DNA of 64,000 bases from the NCBI RefSeq assembly GCF_027922305.1, contig NZ_BSFK01000013.1:62001-126000 (forward strand), read 5' to 3'. The stretch comes from Methylopila jiangsuensis (GTDB lineage: Bacteria > Pseudomonadota > Alphaproteobacteria > Rhizobiales > Methylopilaceae). Of this stretch, positions 9,802-21,733 are shown in pieces (position 1 is the first letter of the stretch; each line of letters starts with the position of its first letter). The notes beneath the pieces were generated by a model. The model saw only the letters and a list, made by a program, of their open reading frames with translations, searched no databases and had not been told where the DNA came from. Position numbers and translations under genes: made by a program.

Positions 9802-10223
9802 GCCGCGCCGAGATCGTCTTCGCGGAGGCGCCCACGGCCGCCGATCGCGACGCCATCGTGCGGCCGCTCGTCGCGTTCAATGACGCAACCTATGGCCCGT
9901 CCGGATTTCGCACGCTCGCCTTCCTGCTGCGCGATCCGGAGACGGGCGAAACCGTCGGCGGGCTCTACGGCAAGGCGAGCTACGACTGGCTGTTCGTGGA
10001 GCTGCTGGTCGTGCCCGCAGCCCTGCGCGGAACCGGGCTCGGCTCCGAACTGATCGGCAAGGCGGAGACCTACGCCCGCGAAGCCGGGCTTGCGGGCGTC
10101 TGGCTCGACACCTTCGGCTTTCAGGCGCGCGCTTTTTACGAGAAGCAGGGCTTCGAGGTGTTCGGCTCGCTGCCGGGACACCCCAGGGGCAGCGAACGCT
10201 TCTTCCTGCGCAAGGCGTTCTGA
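9798..10223 (+). CDS. GNAT-family N-acetyltransferase
   Basis: A 141-residue GNAT fold protein. The acetyl-CoA loop is seen in VVPAALRGTGLGSELIGKAE (R-x-x-G-x-G pattern), preceded by the strand LFVELLVV and followed by the motif B segment GFQARAFYEKQGFEVFG. It starts with GTG at 9798, inside the stop of the ABC exporter, so the two form an operon. The acceptor substrate is unknown; acetylation of a small amine or a toxic compound handled by the exporter is possible but not supported beyond context. Confidence 0.85.
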
Positions 10224-10514
10224 CGCCGCGTTCCGGCCGTTTTCGCGAATCGGACGTGACCAATCCGCATCAGAGCTCGCCGACGCGGCGCGTTCGGGCC
10301 TTGAGTCCCGCGCAAGGCTGACCTGCGCCGGGCGCGGCCGACCGCGAAAAGACGTGCGACTTCAGTCGTATCGGAATCCGTCCCTAAATACCGCCTGACG
10401 TGTTCGTGACCCGCCGAGGGTCGCGTGAAGCTGAACGGACGTTCATATTGCGACTGCGAAACAGACGCGTCGCCGCGTCGTGCGGGCCGGCGAGCGGATT
10501 TTCGGAGTGACGAC

Positions 10515-11525
10515 ATGACATCGCGGACTTTGTCCCGCGCCGGGCTTGCGCTCGGCGTGACGCTGGCGCTGTGCGCCGCGCCGGCTCTGGCCGACGACCT
10601 GCGAACCAACCAGGCGCTGGTGGAGACCGGCGTGTTCCTGGCCCATTCGGAAGCCGAAGCCGCCTTCACGCGGCTGGACGCCGACCGGAAGGAGAAGGGC
10701 GCGGTGGTCACGCAGGCCAAGACCTTCGTGGACGTGGGCGGCGCCTCGTTCGGACAGGCGGAGCGGGGCGAGCGGCTCGGCTATGGCGGCGGCACCTCCC
10801 AGCTCCGGGTCGGAATCGACCGCGACATCGGCGGCGGCGTGGTGGTGGGCGCCATGACCGCCATGGGCGCGGGCTCGGTGTCCTCCGGTGATCTCAGCGG
10901 CGGCACGCTGGCCCAGCATGTGGACGTCTACGGCCGGGTGGAGAAGGGCTCGGCCTTCGCCAAGCTGCTGTTCGGCGGCTCGGTGGTGGGTTTCCGCGCC
11001 ATCGACCGCGGTCCGGACGCCGACCGCGTCTCGGCCCGCGCCATCAGCCGCAACCTGCGGCTCGCGGCGCAGGCGGGCGGCGACATCGTCGTGCGCGGCG
11101 TGAAGGTGTCGCCGTCGGTGGGCGTGGGGCTCTACGCCAACGCGCTGTCCGGCTACCGGGAGCGCGGCGGCGCCAACGCCTTCGCCTACCGCTCGCGGCT
11201 GGCGCAGGCGGCCATCGGCTCGTTCCGGCTGAAAGCCGCCCGCAGCTTCAAGCTCGACGCCACCCACGACCTGAATCTGGAGGCCTTCGTCGGCGCGGAC
11301 GAGATGCTGGCGTTCGATTCCACACCGCTTCGGGCCTCGAACGCCGCCGGAGACCGCATCCGGGCGTCGTGGAGCGGCTCGCCCACCGGGCGCGGCGTGG
11401 TCGGCGGCCTCGGCCTCGGCACGGAGCTCGCCAAGGGCGTAGACCTCAAGTTCAGCTACGACTACGGCTCCCGCGACGGCTTCGCCACCCACGCCGGGCG
11501 GGGCCGCCTCGGCGTCTCGTTCTGA
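10515..11525 (+). CDS. Outer-membrane beta-barrel protein (autotransporter-domain-like)
   Basis: A 336-residue exported protein. The ATG at 10515 follows a good ribosome site (GGAGTGACGAC) and opens a Sec signal peptide ([20 protein letters not shown], cleaved near residue 22). The rest alternates polar and hydrophobic residues in strands with glycine-rich turns ([39 protein letters not shown]) and ends in a terminal phenylalanine (RGRLGVSF), as barrel-assembly substrates do. The layout resembles the 12-strand autotransporter barrel domain, but there is no long passenger: only about 70 residues precede the barrel. Function unknown; possibly an adhesin or porin. It is monocistronic. Confidence 0.75.
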   Translation: MTSRTLSRAGLALGVTLALCAAPALADDLRTNQALVETGVFLAHSEAEAAFTRLDADRKEKGAVVTQAKTFVDVGGASFGQAERGERLGYGGGTSQLRVGIDRDIGGGVVVGAMTAMGAGSVSSGDLSGGTLAQHVDVYGRVEKGSAFAKLLFGGSVVGFRAIDRGPDADRVSARAISRNLRLAAQAGGDIVVRGVKVSPSVGVGLYANALSGYRERGGANAFAYRSRLAQAAIGSFRLKAARSFKLDATHDLNLEAFVGADEMLAFDSTPLRASNAAGDRIRASWSGSPTGRGVVGGLGLGTELAKGVDLKFSYDYGSRDGFATHAGRGRLGVSF

Positions 11526-11755
11526 GGCTCCCGCCTCCGCGCTTCGGCGCATAGACTATCTGACGGGTGTCGGCGGCCCAACGATCCTGCTCCAAATGCT
11601 GCGGCGCATTATGGCTTTGGACGCGCGGTCCCCGAGGGCCGGCGCGGGGATCGGGCGCGCGGGCTTTTCGCCGCGCGCTCGACTTGTTCCAATGTCCATG
11701 ATGGTGGTGAAGCATGGCCTGTGGCAGGTTCGCCGCCTGCCCGAGCGAGAGCCGA

Positions 11756-13731
11756 ATGACGACGGAACCTTTGACGAGCCCCGCGGCGACTGCGTTCGCC
11801 GACGATTTCGCGACCGCGACGCGGGAGGACTGGCTGAAGGCGGCCGAGGCCGCGCTGAAGGGCCGTCCGCTCGAGCCGGTGATCCGGCGCCGCACCATGG
11901 ACGGCGTGACGGTGAACGCGCTGCTGGAGCGCGTGACGCCGCGCGTGGTGGCGGGCCGCCCCGCCGGCGGGCGCTGGACGGCCATGACCGTCATCGACAT
12001 CGCCGATCCCGAGGCCGCCAACGCGCAGGCGCTCGAAGACCTGAACAACGGCGCCTCCGGCCTGTCGCTGAAGCTCGCCGGGCCGGGCGAGACCCATGGC
12101 CTCGTCGCCGACACGCTGGACCGGCTCGACCGGGCGCTGGACGGCGTGCTGCTGGACCTCGCGCCGCTGCATCTCGAGCTGCCGGCGTTCCATGGCCGCG
12201 CCACGGCTGCGCTGGTCACCGCGCTGGTGGAGCGTCGCAAGCTCGATCCCGCGTCCGTGTTCGTGCTGTTCGGCGCGGACCTGCTGCGCGACCTCGCCCG
12301 CACCGGCGCGCTGCCGCGCAGCTGGGAAGCGATGTGCGCCCGGCTCGCCGGCGCGATCGCCGGCATGCGCCGCCGCGGCTTCACGAGCCCGGTGCTGTCG
12401 GTGGACGCCCGCCAGCATCACGGCGCCGGCGCGACCGACGCGCAGGAACTGGGCGCGGCGCTCGGCTCCGCCACCCAGCAGGTGCGGGGCCTCGTCGCCG
12501 CCGGTCTGCCGCTGGAGACGGCCGCCGACGCGGTGTCCTTCGCCTTCGCCTGCGACGCCGAGCAGTTCACCACCATCGCCAAGCTGCGCGCGGCGCGCCT
12601 GCTGTGGGCCGCCTGGCGGCGGGAGGCGGGGCTGCCCGAGGCGCCGGTCCACATCCACGCCGAGACGTCGCGCCGCATGCTGACCCGGCGCGACGCCCAC
12701 ACCAACATGGTGCGCTCCACCATCGCCGCCTTCGCGGCCGGCGTCGGCGGGGCGGATTCGATCGTCGTGCTGCCCTTCACCGACGCGCTCGGCGGGATCA
12801 ACGCCGACGCCCGCCGCATCGCCCGCAACGCGCAGGCGATCATCCTCGAAGAGACCAACGCCCACCGCGTCGCCGACCCGGCCGCGGGCGCCGGCGCGAT
12901 CGAGGCCTACACCGACGATCTGGCCGAGGCCGGCTGGGCCGCGTTCCGGGAGGTGGAGGCCGAAGGCGGCTTCCTCGCCGCGCTCGCGAACGGTTCGTGG
13001 CAGGACCGGCTGATGGAGAGCCGAGCCGCGCGCGAGGCGGCGGTGGCCAAGCGCAGCGTCCCCATCGTCGGCGTCAGCGAGTTCCCGCAGGCCGACGAAG
13101 CTCCGATCGCGCTCGACCCCCGTCCGGCGGTGGAGGCTTCGCCGTCGCGGCGGCCGCTGGCCGGGCCCGTCGGGGAGGACGAGGCTGGATACGACGCGCT
13201 GGTCGCGGCTGCGCTCGACGGGGCCTCGCTCGCGGATCTTGCCGCGGCGACCGCCACAGCGCCGACGCTGACGGTGCGCCCCTGCGACACGGAGCGGCTG
13301 GCGGCCGGCTTCGAGCGCCTGCGCGCCGAGAACGAGGCGGCGACGCCGCGTCCGGGCGTGTTCCTGGCGCTGCTCGGTCCCATCGCCCGCCATTCGGCGC
13401 GGGCGGGCTTCATCCGCAACCTGACCGTCGCGGGCGGACTCAAGCCCGTGGACGGGCCCATCCTCGGCTCGGCGGACGACGTGGCCGAGGCCTTCGCCCA
13501 GAGCGGCCTGAAGCTCGCCGTGCTCTGCGGCTCCGACGACGGATACGCGGAGGAGGGTGCGGCGCTGGCCAAAGCGCTCGCCGCCCGCGGCGCGGCCGTG
13601 TGGCTCGCCGGGCGGCCGAAGGAGGGCCGCGAGGCGCTGGAGGCGGCGGGCGTCGCCCGCTTCGTCGCCGCCGGAGACGACATGCTGACCACCCTGAAGG
13701 AGGCCTCCGCGGCTTCCGCCGGAGGCGCCCG

Positions 13732-13735
<4 letters not shown>
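11756..13735 (+). CDS. mutA: Methylmalonyl-CoA mutase, small (beta) subunit
   Basis: A 659-residue MutA subunit, the non-catalytic partner in the heterodimeric mutase that interconverts methylmalonyl-CoA and succinyl-CoA. It has the TIM-barrel half ([48 protein letters not shown]) and a degenerate C-terminal cobalamin-type domain without the D-x-H-x-x-G motif, as expected for this subunit. The ATG at 11756 is preferred over an earlier in-frame ATG at 11714 because homology begins there. Its stop overlaps the mutB start by 4 bases. The pathway would be propionyl-CoA use or the ethylmalonyl-CoA cycle. Confidence 0.92.
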
Positions 13736-15891
<2,156 letters not shown>

Positions 15892-15896
15892 AGGGC

Positions 15897-15916
15897 GGAC
15901 GAGAGGCTCCTCGTCC
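15897..15916 (+). terminator. Weak hairpin after mutB
   Basis: A 7-bp stem (GGACGAG/CTCGTCC) with a 6-base loop directly follows the mutB stop. No T-run follows, so it may only protect the 3' end or work with Rho. Confidence 0.35.
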
Positions 15917-16001
15917 CCGCGTCGTCCGAGGCGTCATCGTGTCTGGTCCGAACGTGTCTCGGCCATCCGCGAAGTGAGCCGTCGAGCCGTGGAGAGGCGT
16001 C

Positions 16002-16036
16002 AAGTCGTGGACGCCCGGCGTGCGCCGGGCGTGACG
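16002..16036. repeat. Half-copy of the dispersed palindromic repeat
   Basis: The segment aagtcgtggacgcccgg...ccgggcgtgacg matches the right hairpin of the full repeats at 21734-21833 and 29428-29524. It lies in the 190-base space between the convergent ends of mutB and the OmpA-like gene. Confidence 0.6.
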
Positions 16037-16082
16037 TCAAGTCTGTCTCCCCACGCGGCGTAAAGGCGACGCGCGTCCCGTC

Positions 16083-17105
16083 CTACCGCTCCGTCAGCTT
16101 CAGCTCGATGCGGCGGTTGCGGCGGTACGCGTCTTCGGTGGCGGCCGTGTCCAGCGGCTGGAACTCGCCGAAGCCGGCGGCGAGCAGGCGCTGGGGCGGC
16201 ACGCCGCGGGAGACGAGATACTGCACCACCGCGATGGCGCGGGCGGCGGAGAGGTCCCAGTTGGAGCGGTAGGCGCCGCGGGTGGGGCGGTTGTCGGTGT
16301 GGCCGTCCACGCGCATCACCCAGGCGATGTCGGTGGGGATGTCGCGGGTCAGCTCCACAAGCGCCGTCGCCACTTTGTCGAGGTCGGGCCTAGCCGCCTC
16401 GCTCAGCTCCGCCTGCCCCACGTCGAACAGCACCTCGGACTGGAACACGAAGCGGTCGCCCACCACCCGCACGTCCGGCCGGTCGGCGAGGATCTGGCGC
16501 AGGCGGCCGAAGAAGTCGGAGCGGTAGCGCGTCAGCTCCTGCACCCGCTGGGCCAGCGCCACGTTCAGCCGCGAGCCGAGGTCGGCGATCTTGGTCTGGC
16601 TTTCCCGGTCGCGCTTCTCGGAGGCGTTGAGCGCGTCCTCCAGCGCGGCGATCTGGCGGCGCAGCGCCGAAATCTGCTGGTTCAGCAGCTCCACCTGGCT
16701 GCGGGCCTGGGCGGAAAGGTCGCGCTCCCGCGCCAGCGCCCCCTGCAGTTCGCCGACCCGGCCGCCGGCCTCCGCGGCGCGGGCGTCGCCGGACTGGGCC
16801 GCGGCGCGCAGGCGGTCGCGTTCGCTTTCCACGGCGTCGAGGCTCGCGGTCAGCGAGGACAGCTGGTCGCGGGTGGTGCGGCCGGTGGCGCGCTCCAGCG
16901 CCAGCAGCTCGGTCAGCTCGGAGATCTGGGCGTTCAGCCGCGACAGGGCGTCGTCCTTGCCCGCCACCTCCCGGCCGAGCAGGAACTGCGCCACCATGAA
17001 CACGGTGAGCAGGAACACGATCACCAGCAGCAGCGTGGACAGCGCGTCCACGAAGCCGGGCCAGTAGTCGACCGGCCGGTAGCGGCGGCGGGAGCTCAGA
17101 GCCAT
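16083..17105 (-). CDS. OmpA/MotB-like peptidoglycan-binding membrane protein
   Basis: A 340-residue inner-membrane protein. One transmembrane segment sits at the N terminus ([22 protein letters not shown]), as in MotB and TolR. Residues about 45-190 are a long coiled coil rich in Leu, Arg and Glu. The C-terminal 120 residues form the OmpA-C domain with the peptidoglycan-binding pattern [16 protein letters not shown]...[16 protein letters not shown] and [10 protein letters not shown]. With the TolQ/MotA-like gene 16 bases upstream it makes a proton-channel stator-like pair. Such pairs are common in Hyphomicrobiales and are not the flagellar motAB. Role unknown; an envelope-spanning motor or anchor is inferred. 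Confidence 0.8.
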   Translation of the reverse strand: MALSSRRRYRPVDYWPGFVDALSTLLLVIVFLLTVFMVAQFLLGREVAGKDDALSRLNAQISELTELLALERATGRTTRDQLSSLTASLDAVESERDRLRAAAQSGDARAAEAGGRVGELQGALARERDLSAQARSQVELLNQQISALRRQIAALEDALNASEKRDRESQTKIADLGSRLNVALAQRVQELTRYRSDFFGRLRQILADRPDVRVVGDRFVFQSEVLFDVGQAELSEAARPDLDKVATALVELTRDIPTDIAWVMRVDGHTDNRPTRGAYRSNWDLSAARAIAVVQYLVSRGVPPQRLLAAGFGEFQPLDTAATEDAYRRNRRIELKLTER

Positions 17106-17121
17106 GGGCGGGCCTCGGCGC

Positions 17122-18138
17122 TCACGAGCCCGCGGGTCCGCGCTCGGCGAGCAGCCTGTCCAGCAACGTCTTGATCTGCTCCTGCTGGGCGGACTGCGCC
17201 TCCACCCAGTCGCGGATCATCTGCTGCTCGGAGCGCATGTGCTTGACGAGGCCCTGGATGCCCTCGGCCAGATGGGCGGTGGCCTGCGCCGCGGCCTTGC
17301 CGGAGCCCGAGCCGGAGTCGGCGAGGGTGCGGTTGAGACGGTCGAGCGCCGCGGCCACGTCCGGCCCGGAGGCGGGCAGGGGCCCCGCGAGCGGGGCGGC
17401 GGCGTCGCTGGAATCCGCCACGGCGACCGCGGCGGCGAGCCAGTCCTCCAGCTCGTTGTGGAAGCGGTTCTGGGCCTGCCCCGCCTGCAGATCGAGGAAA
17501 CCGAGGATCAGCGAGCCGGCGAGGCCGAACAGCGAGGCCGAGAACGAGGTGCCCATGCCGGAGAGCGGGCCGGCGAGGCCGGTCTTCAGCTCCTCGAACA
17601 GCACGCCGGTGTCCTGGGTCCCGCCGCCGCCGAGCGACGAGATGACGTTGGAGATGGAGCCCACCGTCTCCAGCAGGCCCCAGAAGGTGCCGAGCAGGCC
17701 GAGGAACACCAGCAGGCCGGTGAGGTAGCGGCCGATCTCCCGCGCCTCGTCCAGCCGGGTGCCGATGGAGTCGAGGATGGAGCGCATCAGCGCCGGGCCG
17801 ATGGGCTTGTGGCCCACCCGGTCGCCCAGCAGCGAGGCCATGGGCGCCAGCAGCTTCGGCTGGTCGCGCAGCGCGAGCCCGGGCTCGGACATGCGGAAGC
17901 CGTTGACCCAGCGCACCTCCGGGAACAGCCGCACCACCTGCCGGAAGGCGAGCAGGATGCCGATGAACAGCACCGCGAAGATGAGCCCGTTCAGCCCGGC
18001 GTTGGCGAAGAAGGCCTTGGCGATCGGCTCGTGCAGCATCAGGGCCGCGAAGCCCGCCAGCGCGAGGAAGATCACCATGCGCAGCAGGAACACCCGCGGC
18101 GAGGACAGCTTGTAGGGGTCGAGTTCGGAGAGGGACAT
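17122..18138 (-). CDS. MotA/TolQ/ExbB-like proton channel family protein
   Basis: A 338-residue membrane protein with several hydrophobic segments (VFLLRMVIFLALAGFAAL, GLIFAVLFIGILLAF, YLTGLLVFLGLLGTFWGLLETVG, FSASLFGLAGSLILGFLDL). The third and fourth, with FLGLLGTFWGLLETV, match the MotA/TolQ/ExbB channel signature. The C-terminal 110 residues are soluble and partly helical, ending in a segment with repeated Gln (EQQMIRDWVEAQSAQQEQIKTL). I placed the start at 18138 (MSLSELDPYKLSSPRV) because DPYKLSSPR is near the N terminus in relatives; earlier in-frame ATGs exist at 18180 and 18210. It is cotranscribed with the OmpA-like partner. Confidence 0.8.
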   Translation of the reverse strand: MSLSELDPYKLSSPRVFLLRMVIFLALAGFAALMLHEPIAKAFFANAGLNGLIFAVLFIGILLAFRQVVRLFPEVRWVNGFRMSEPGLALRDQPKLLAPMASLLGDRVGHKPIGPALMRSILDSIGTRLDEAREIGRYLTGLLVFLGLLGTFWGLLETVGSISNVISSLGGGGTQDTGVLFEELKTGLAGPLSGMGTSFSASLFGLAGSLILGFLDLQAGQAQNRFHNELEDWLAAAVAVADSSDAAAPLAGPLPASGPDVAAALDRLNRTLADSGSGSGKAAAQATAHLAEGIQGLVKHMRSEQQMIRDWVEAQSAQQEQIKTLLDRLLAERGPAGS

Positions 18139-18229
18139 CGACGAGGGCGCTCGGCTTGCGGCTTCGGGTGCGGCGACCATAAAGCACGCCCGCCCCGCCG
18201 TAAAAGCCATGCGAAAAGACGGTTTTCGC

Positions 18230-19015
18230 TCAGCCCTTCACGAGCTTCAGAAGCTGGCCGTGGATGTGCTCGTTGCCGGCGACCACCGAGCCGCGGGCGA
18301 GCGCGGCGTCCTGGCCTTCGGCGTCGGTGGCGAAGCCGCCGGCCTCCTTCACCAGCAGCAGGCCCGCCGCGATGTCCCACGGCTTCAGGTCCCGCTCCCA
18401 GAAGCCGTCGAGCCGGCCGGAGGCCACATAGGCGAGGTCGAGCGCGGCGGAGCCGAAGCGGCGCACGCCCGAGACCCGGCCCTGCACCCGCGACAGCTCC
18501 TCACGGAACAGGTCGTGCCGCGGCCGGCCGAGGTGGGGCACGCCGCAGGCGACCACCGCGTCCACGAGGTCGCGCCGGCCGGCGACCCGCAGGCGCCGGT
18601 CGTTGAGGAAGGCGCCGCCGCCGCGCTCGGCGGTGTAGAGCTCGTCGGTGACGGGGTTGAAGATCACGCCCGCGACCAGTTGTCCGGCCCGCTCCAGTCC
18701 GACCGAGATGGCGAACATGGGGATGCCGTGCAGGAAGTTGGTGGTGCCGTCGAGCGGGTCCACAATCCAGCGGTGGTCGGGGTCGGTGCCCTCCACCACG
18801 CCGCGCTCCTCCATCAGGAAGCCGTAGCCGGGACGCACCCGCGCCAGTTCCTGATACAGCGTCTCCTCGGCCTTGCGGTCGGCGGCGGTGACGAAGTCGC
18901 CCGGCCCCTTGGCGGAGACCTGCAGGTTCTCCACCTCGCCGAAGTCGCGGCGCATGCCGCGCCCCGCCTTCATGACGGCCTGGACCATGACGTTGAGGAC
19001 GGGGGAGCGGGCCAT
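18230..19015 (-). CDS. suhB: Inositol-1-monophosphatase family protein
   Basis: A 261-residue Mg-dependent phosphatase of the SuhB/IMPase fold. The metal-binding motifs are clear: E in FLMEERG, W-I-V-D-P-L-D-G-T-T-N-F in the middle, and the second motif WERDLKPWDIAAG near residue 215. It hydrolyses inositol monophosphate, and SuhB of E. coli also binds RNA polymerase antitermination complexes. It lies 122 bases after efp on the same strand and probably belongs to the same transcript. Exact substrate is not set by sequence. Confidence 0.92.
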   Translation of the reverse strand: MARSPVLNVMVQAVMKAGRGMRRDFGEVENLQVSAKGPGDFVTAADRKAEETLYQELARVRPGYGFLMEERGVVEGTDPDHRWIVDPLDGTTNFLHGIPMFAISVGLERAGQLVAGVIFNPVTDELYTAERGGGAFLNDRRLRVAGRRDLVDAVVACGVPHLGRPRHDLFREELSRVQGRVSGVRRFGSAALDLAYVASGRLDGFWERDLKPWDIAAGLLLVKEAGGFATDAEGQDAALARGSVVAGNEHIHGQLLKLVKG

Positions 19016-19137
19016 GGGAGCGTCAGCTTTCGGGTTCGTGCGGCGACCCCGCGTGGAGCGGGGATCATCGAAGCGGCGCTGTGATGCGCCGCCCCATCTT
19101 CATGTCCGGGGGCGTGAAGCCGCCGGACAGCGTGTCG

Positions 19138-19701
19138 TCAGTCCGCGCGGCGGAGGTAGGTGACTTCGTTGGTGTCGACCACGATGCGCTCGCCGGAGGC
19201 GATGAAGGGCGGCACCAGCACGCGCAGGCCGTTCTCGAGCTTGGCGGGCTTGTAGGACGAGGCGGCGGTCTGGCCTTTCACCACCGGATCGGCCTCCACG
19301 ATCTCGAGCACCACCTGGTCCGGCAGCTTGATGCCGATCGGGCGATCCTCGTGCATCTCCACCGTCACGGTCATGCCGTCCTGCAGGAAGGCGGCGCGCT
19401 CGCCCACGAAGTCGGAAGCCAGCGTGAGCTGCTCGTAGGAATCGGTGTCCATGAACACCAGATCGTCGCCCTCGGCGTAGAGGTACTGGAAGTCCTTCTG
19501 CTCCAGACGCACGCGCTCCACGGTCTCGTCGGCGCGGAAGCGCTCGTTGAGCTTGCGGCCGTCGATCAGGTTCTTGAGCTCCACCTGATTGAAGGCGCCG
19601 CCCTTGCCGGGCTTCACGGCGTTGGTCTTCACCGCGGCCCAGAGGCCGCCCTGGTGCTCGATGACCATGCCGGGGGTGATCTGGTTGCCGTTGATCTTCA
19701 T
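19138..19701 (-). CDS. efp: Translation elongation factor P
   Basis: A 187-residue EF-P that relieves ribosome stalling at proline runs. All three domains are visible: the KOW-like N domain with the modification-site loop [15 protein letters not shown] (conserved lysine in PGKGG), and two OB domains ending in the [13 protein letters not shown] segment. The lysine suggests EpmA-type lysylation, but no epmA or epmB is in this window. It sits between a Sel1-repeat gene and suhB on the minus strand. Confidence 0.97.
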   Translation of the reverse strand: MKINGNQITPGMVIEHQGGLWAAVKTNAVKPGKGGAFNQVELKNLIDGRKLNERFRADETVERVRLEQKDFQYLYAEGDDLVFMDTDSYEQLTLASDFVGERAAFLQDGMTVTVEMHEDRPIGIKLPDQVVLEIVEADPVVKGQTAASSYKPAKLENGLRVLVPPFIASGERIVVDTNEVTYLRRAD

Positions 19702-19800
19702 CGGTCTGTCTCTCGCGCGGGAGCCGACGCTCCGCGGCGCGGCGTTCGTGGGGCTAGATTGAAAGCGGGTGCGCTCGTTTGCCCCCGGAGCCGCCGGACG

Positions 19801-20901
19801 TCAAGGTTTCCCGGCGGCCTGCGGGCTCGGGGCGGCCGGCGCGGCGGCGAATTCTGGCCCGAAGCCCGTGCTCCATGTGGCGTAGAGGGCGTCGGCGGCC
19901 TTGCGGTCGGCGTCGGACAGAGTCTGCACGTAGCCCTCAAGCCAGGTGTCCACCAGCCCCTGCGCCGCGGCCATGCGGTGCCAGGCGGCGGCGCGCACGG
20001 GATCGCGGGCGACGCCGCGACCATGGGCGTAGAGCCGCGCGAGCCGGTTCTGGCCGATGGCGTTGCCTCGATCCGCGGCGCGACGGAACAGGCGCGCGGC
20101 CTCGTCCTCGTCCTTGGGGATTCCCTTGCCGTTGAACACGGCGATGCCGTACTCCACCAGCGCCGCCGGCTGGTCCTGCGCCGCGGCGCGGGCGAGCCAC
20201 GCCACCGACTGGTCGAGATCGGCCTCGACGCCGCGGCCTTCCTTCAGCAGCACGGCGTAGGCGTACTGGGCGTCGGGCTCGCCGAGCTTGGCGGCGGCGC
20301 GCATGTCGGCTGCGGCGCTCTTGGCGTCCTCGGGCGTGACCTCGCCCTGCAGCTTCAAGAGCGCCAGATTGTAGAGCGCGGCCGGCTGGTTCAGCTCGCC
20401 CGCGGCCTGGAACAGCTCCACCGCGCCCTTCGGGTCGCGCTCCACGCCGTCCTCGCCGCGCAGCTTGAGCAGCCCAAGCTCCAGCATGGCCTGCCGGTCG
20501 CCGAGGTCCGACGCCCGCTCGTACCAGCCCACCGCCGCCTTCATGTCGCGGGGCACGCCCTGGCCCTTGGCGTGGAGTTCGCCCAGCAGCGTCATGGCGG
20601 GGGCGTTCAGGCGCGGGCCTTCCGCGCGCGCCTTGGCGAGGTTGAACGCTTCGATGTAGAGCCCGCGCTGGTAGGCGCCGTAGGCGAGGTCGGCGCGCGG
20701 GTCCGGCGGCGCCTCGGGCGCGGGCTGGGGCTTCGCCGCCGGCTGCGGCGCGGGGCCGGAGCCGGGCGTCGGCAGGGTCATCATGTCCCGGAAGCTCGGC
20801 ACGTCGGTCCGCGGCGCGGCGGGGCGCGGCTCCGCGGCCAGAGCTCCGCCTGTGAGCGCCAGCGTCAGCGCAAGCGTCGCGGCGCGCCGTCCCCGGTTCA
20901 C
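19801..20901 (-). CDS. Exported Sel1-like (TPR) repeat protein
   Basis: A 366-residue protein with a signal peptide (ATLALTLALTGGALAAEP) and a Pro-rich stretch (about residues 40-75), followed by at least six Sel1-type repeats, for instance AMTLLGELHAKGQGVPRDMKAAVGWYERA and LYAHGRGVARDPVRAAAWHRMAA. Such repeats form alpha-solenoids used as scaffolds. The start is GTG at 20901: its GTGA overlaps the stop of the upstream ThiE-like gene and leads straight into the signal peptide. An earlier in-frame start would add an Arg-rich stretch that is only the shadow of that gene. Role likely in envelope assembly or signalling; unknown. Confidence 0.82.
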   Translation of the reverse strand: MNRGRRAATLALTLALTGGALAAEPRPAAPRTDVPSFRDMMTLPTPGSGPAPQPAAKPQPAPEAPPDPRADLAYGAYQRGLYIEAFNLAKARAEGPRLNAPAMTLLGELHAKGQGVPRDMKAAVGWYERASDLGDRQAMLELGLLKLRGEDGVERDPKGAVELFQAAGELNQPAALYNLALLKLQGEVTPEDAKSAAADMRAAAKLGEPDAQYAYAVLLKEGRGVEADLDQSVAWLARAAAQDQPAALVEYGIAVFNGKGIPKDEDEAARLFRRAADRGNAIGQNRLARLYAHGRGVARDPVRAAAWHRMAAAQGLVDTWLEGYVQTLSDADRKAADALYATWSTGFGPEFAAAPAAPSPQAAGKP

Positions 20902-21545
20902 GGCGCGGGCGTCCTCGCCAGCGAGATCATGGCCATGGCGGAGGCGACCGCGGCCGCCGGGCCGTTCTCCGCCCGCCACACGGCGTCGCCCAGCGCCACG
21001 AACTCGGCGCCGGCGGCGGCGATGGCGGAGACGTCGTCGATGGAGCCCGCGAAGCCCACGCACGGGGTCTCGAAGATCGGGACCCACCACGCCACCCGGT
21101 CGAGCGTGCGATCGCTCTCCCAGGCCGCGCCGGAAGGGCTGAGGCCGAACAGGATGTAGTCGGCGCCGAGTTCGCCCGCCGTCATGGCGTCGTCGCGCGA
21201 CGGAGGCGTGGCGACGCCCACGATCTTCTCGGGCTGGAACCGCTCGATCGCGTCGGCGACGCCGCCGGCGCCGAACAGATGCAGGCCGTCGGCGCCCGAC
21301 TTGCCCACGATGTCCTCCACCCCGTCGCCGGCGATGAGCGCGGCGGCGCCCGCGGCCTGAACCGCGGCGATCAGGGGTTTGGCCCGCGCCGCCCGCGTGC
21401 GGTCGTCGGCGGGCGCGAGGCGCAGCACCACCGCCGCCACGTCGCCGGCGGCGAGCGCGGCCTCCAGCGCCGGCAGGAAGGCGTCGGTTTCGGAAAGCTC
21501 CGGCGTGACCAGCGTCAGGCGGGTGGTGGGCGCATCGTCGGACAT
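20898..21545 (-). CDS. ThiE/TenI-fold protein (divergent thiamine-phosphate synthase)
   Basis: A 215-residue TIM-barrel protein of the ThiE/TenI family. Family marks are VVLRLAPAD near residue 40, GADGLHLFGAGG near 85 and a C-terminal phosphate-loop-like stretch (GFAGSIDDVSAIAAAGAEFVALGDAV). However, the pyrophosphate and thiazole-binding motifs of true ThiE (G-P-I-F-x-T-x-T-K and the H-x-G-Q-x-D segment) are replaced by FGLSPSGAAWE and HLFGAGGVAD. It may have lost thiamine-phosphate synthase activity. It is the first gene of a minus-strand run with the Sel1 protein, and no other thiamine genes are near. Confidence 0.75.
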   Translation of the reverse strand: MSDDAPTTRLTLVTPELSETDAFLPALEAALAAGDVAAVVLRLAPADDRTRAARAKPLIAAVQAAGAAALIAGDGVEDIVGKSGADGLHLFGAGGVADAIERFQPEKIVGVATPPSRDDAMTAGELGADYILFGLSPSGAAWESDRTLDRVAWWVPIFETPCVGFAGSIDDVSAIAAAGAEFVALGDAVWRAENGPAAAVASAMAMISLARTPAP

Positions 21546-21642
21546 GGCGGGCGGAGCTCGAAACGGGGTCTCAAGGGCGCGGCGGGCTGCGTTTATGGCG
21601 CGGCCCAGATGGCGAAAACGGGGCGAAGGGCCTCGAAAACGG

Positions 21643-21690
21643 CGACGCCGCCGGCACCGTCCCCGAAGCGGGGAAGGGCCGGCGGCGTCG
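21643..21690 (-). terminator. Intrinsic terminator of the tkt-gap-pgk-fba operon
   Basis: A perfect 13-bp stem (CGACGCCGCCGGC with GCCGGCGGCGTCG) encloses a small nested hairpin (CCCC-GAAGC-GGGG). On the minus strand it is followed by CCGTTTTCGAGG. It lies about 200 bases after the fba stop, in the 349-base gap to the ThiE-like gene. Confidence 0.7.
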
Positions 21691-21733
21691 GGGCGTGCGA
21701 GCGGGCGCTGACGCCCCCCGGAAGCTCAACCAG

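Noticed and set aside
11540-11755. Possible cobalamin riboswitch before mutA
   Set aside because: No B12-box sequence is present; only a small GGCAGG/CCTGCC hairpin is seen.
11596-13731. Long plus-strand frame extending mutB upstream through mutA
   Set aside because: The upstream part is read in another frame than mutA and is Arg/Ala-rich nonsense; mutB homology begins at 13732.
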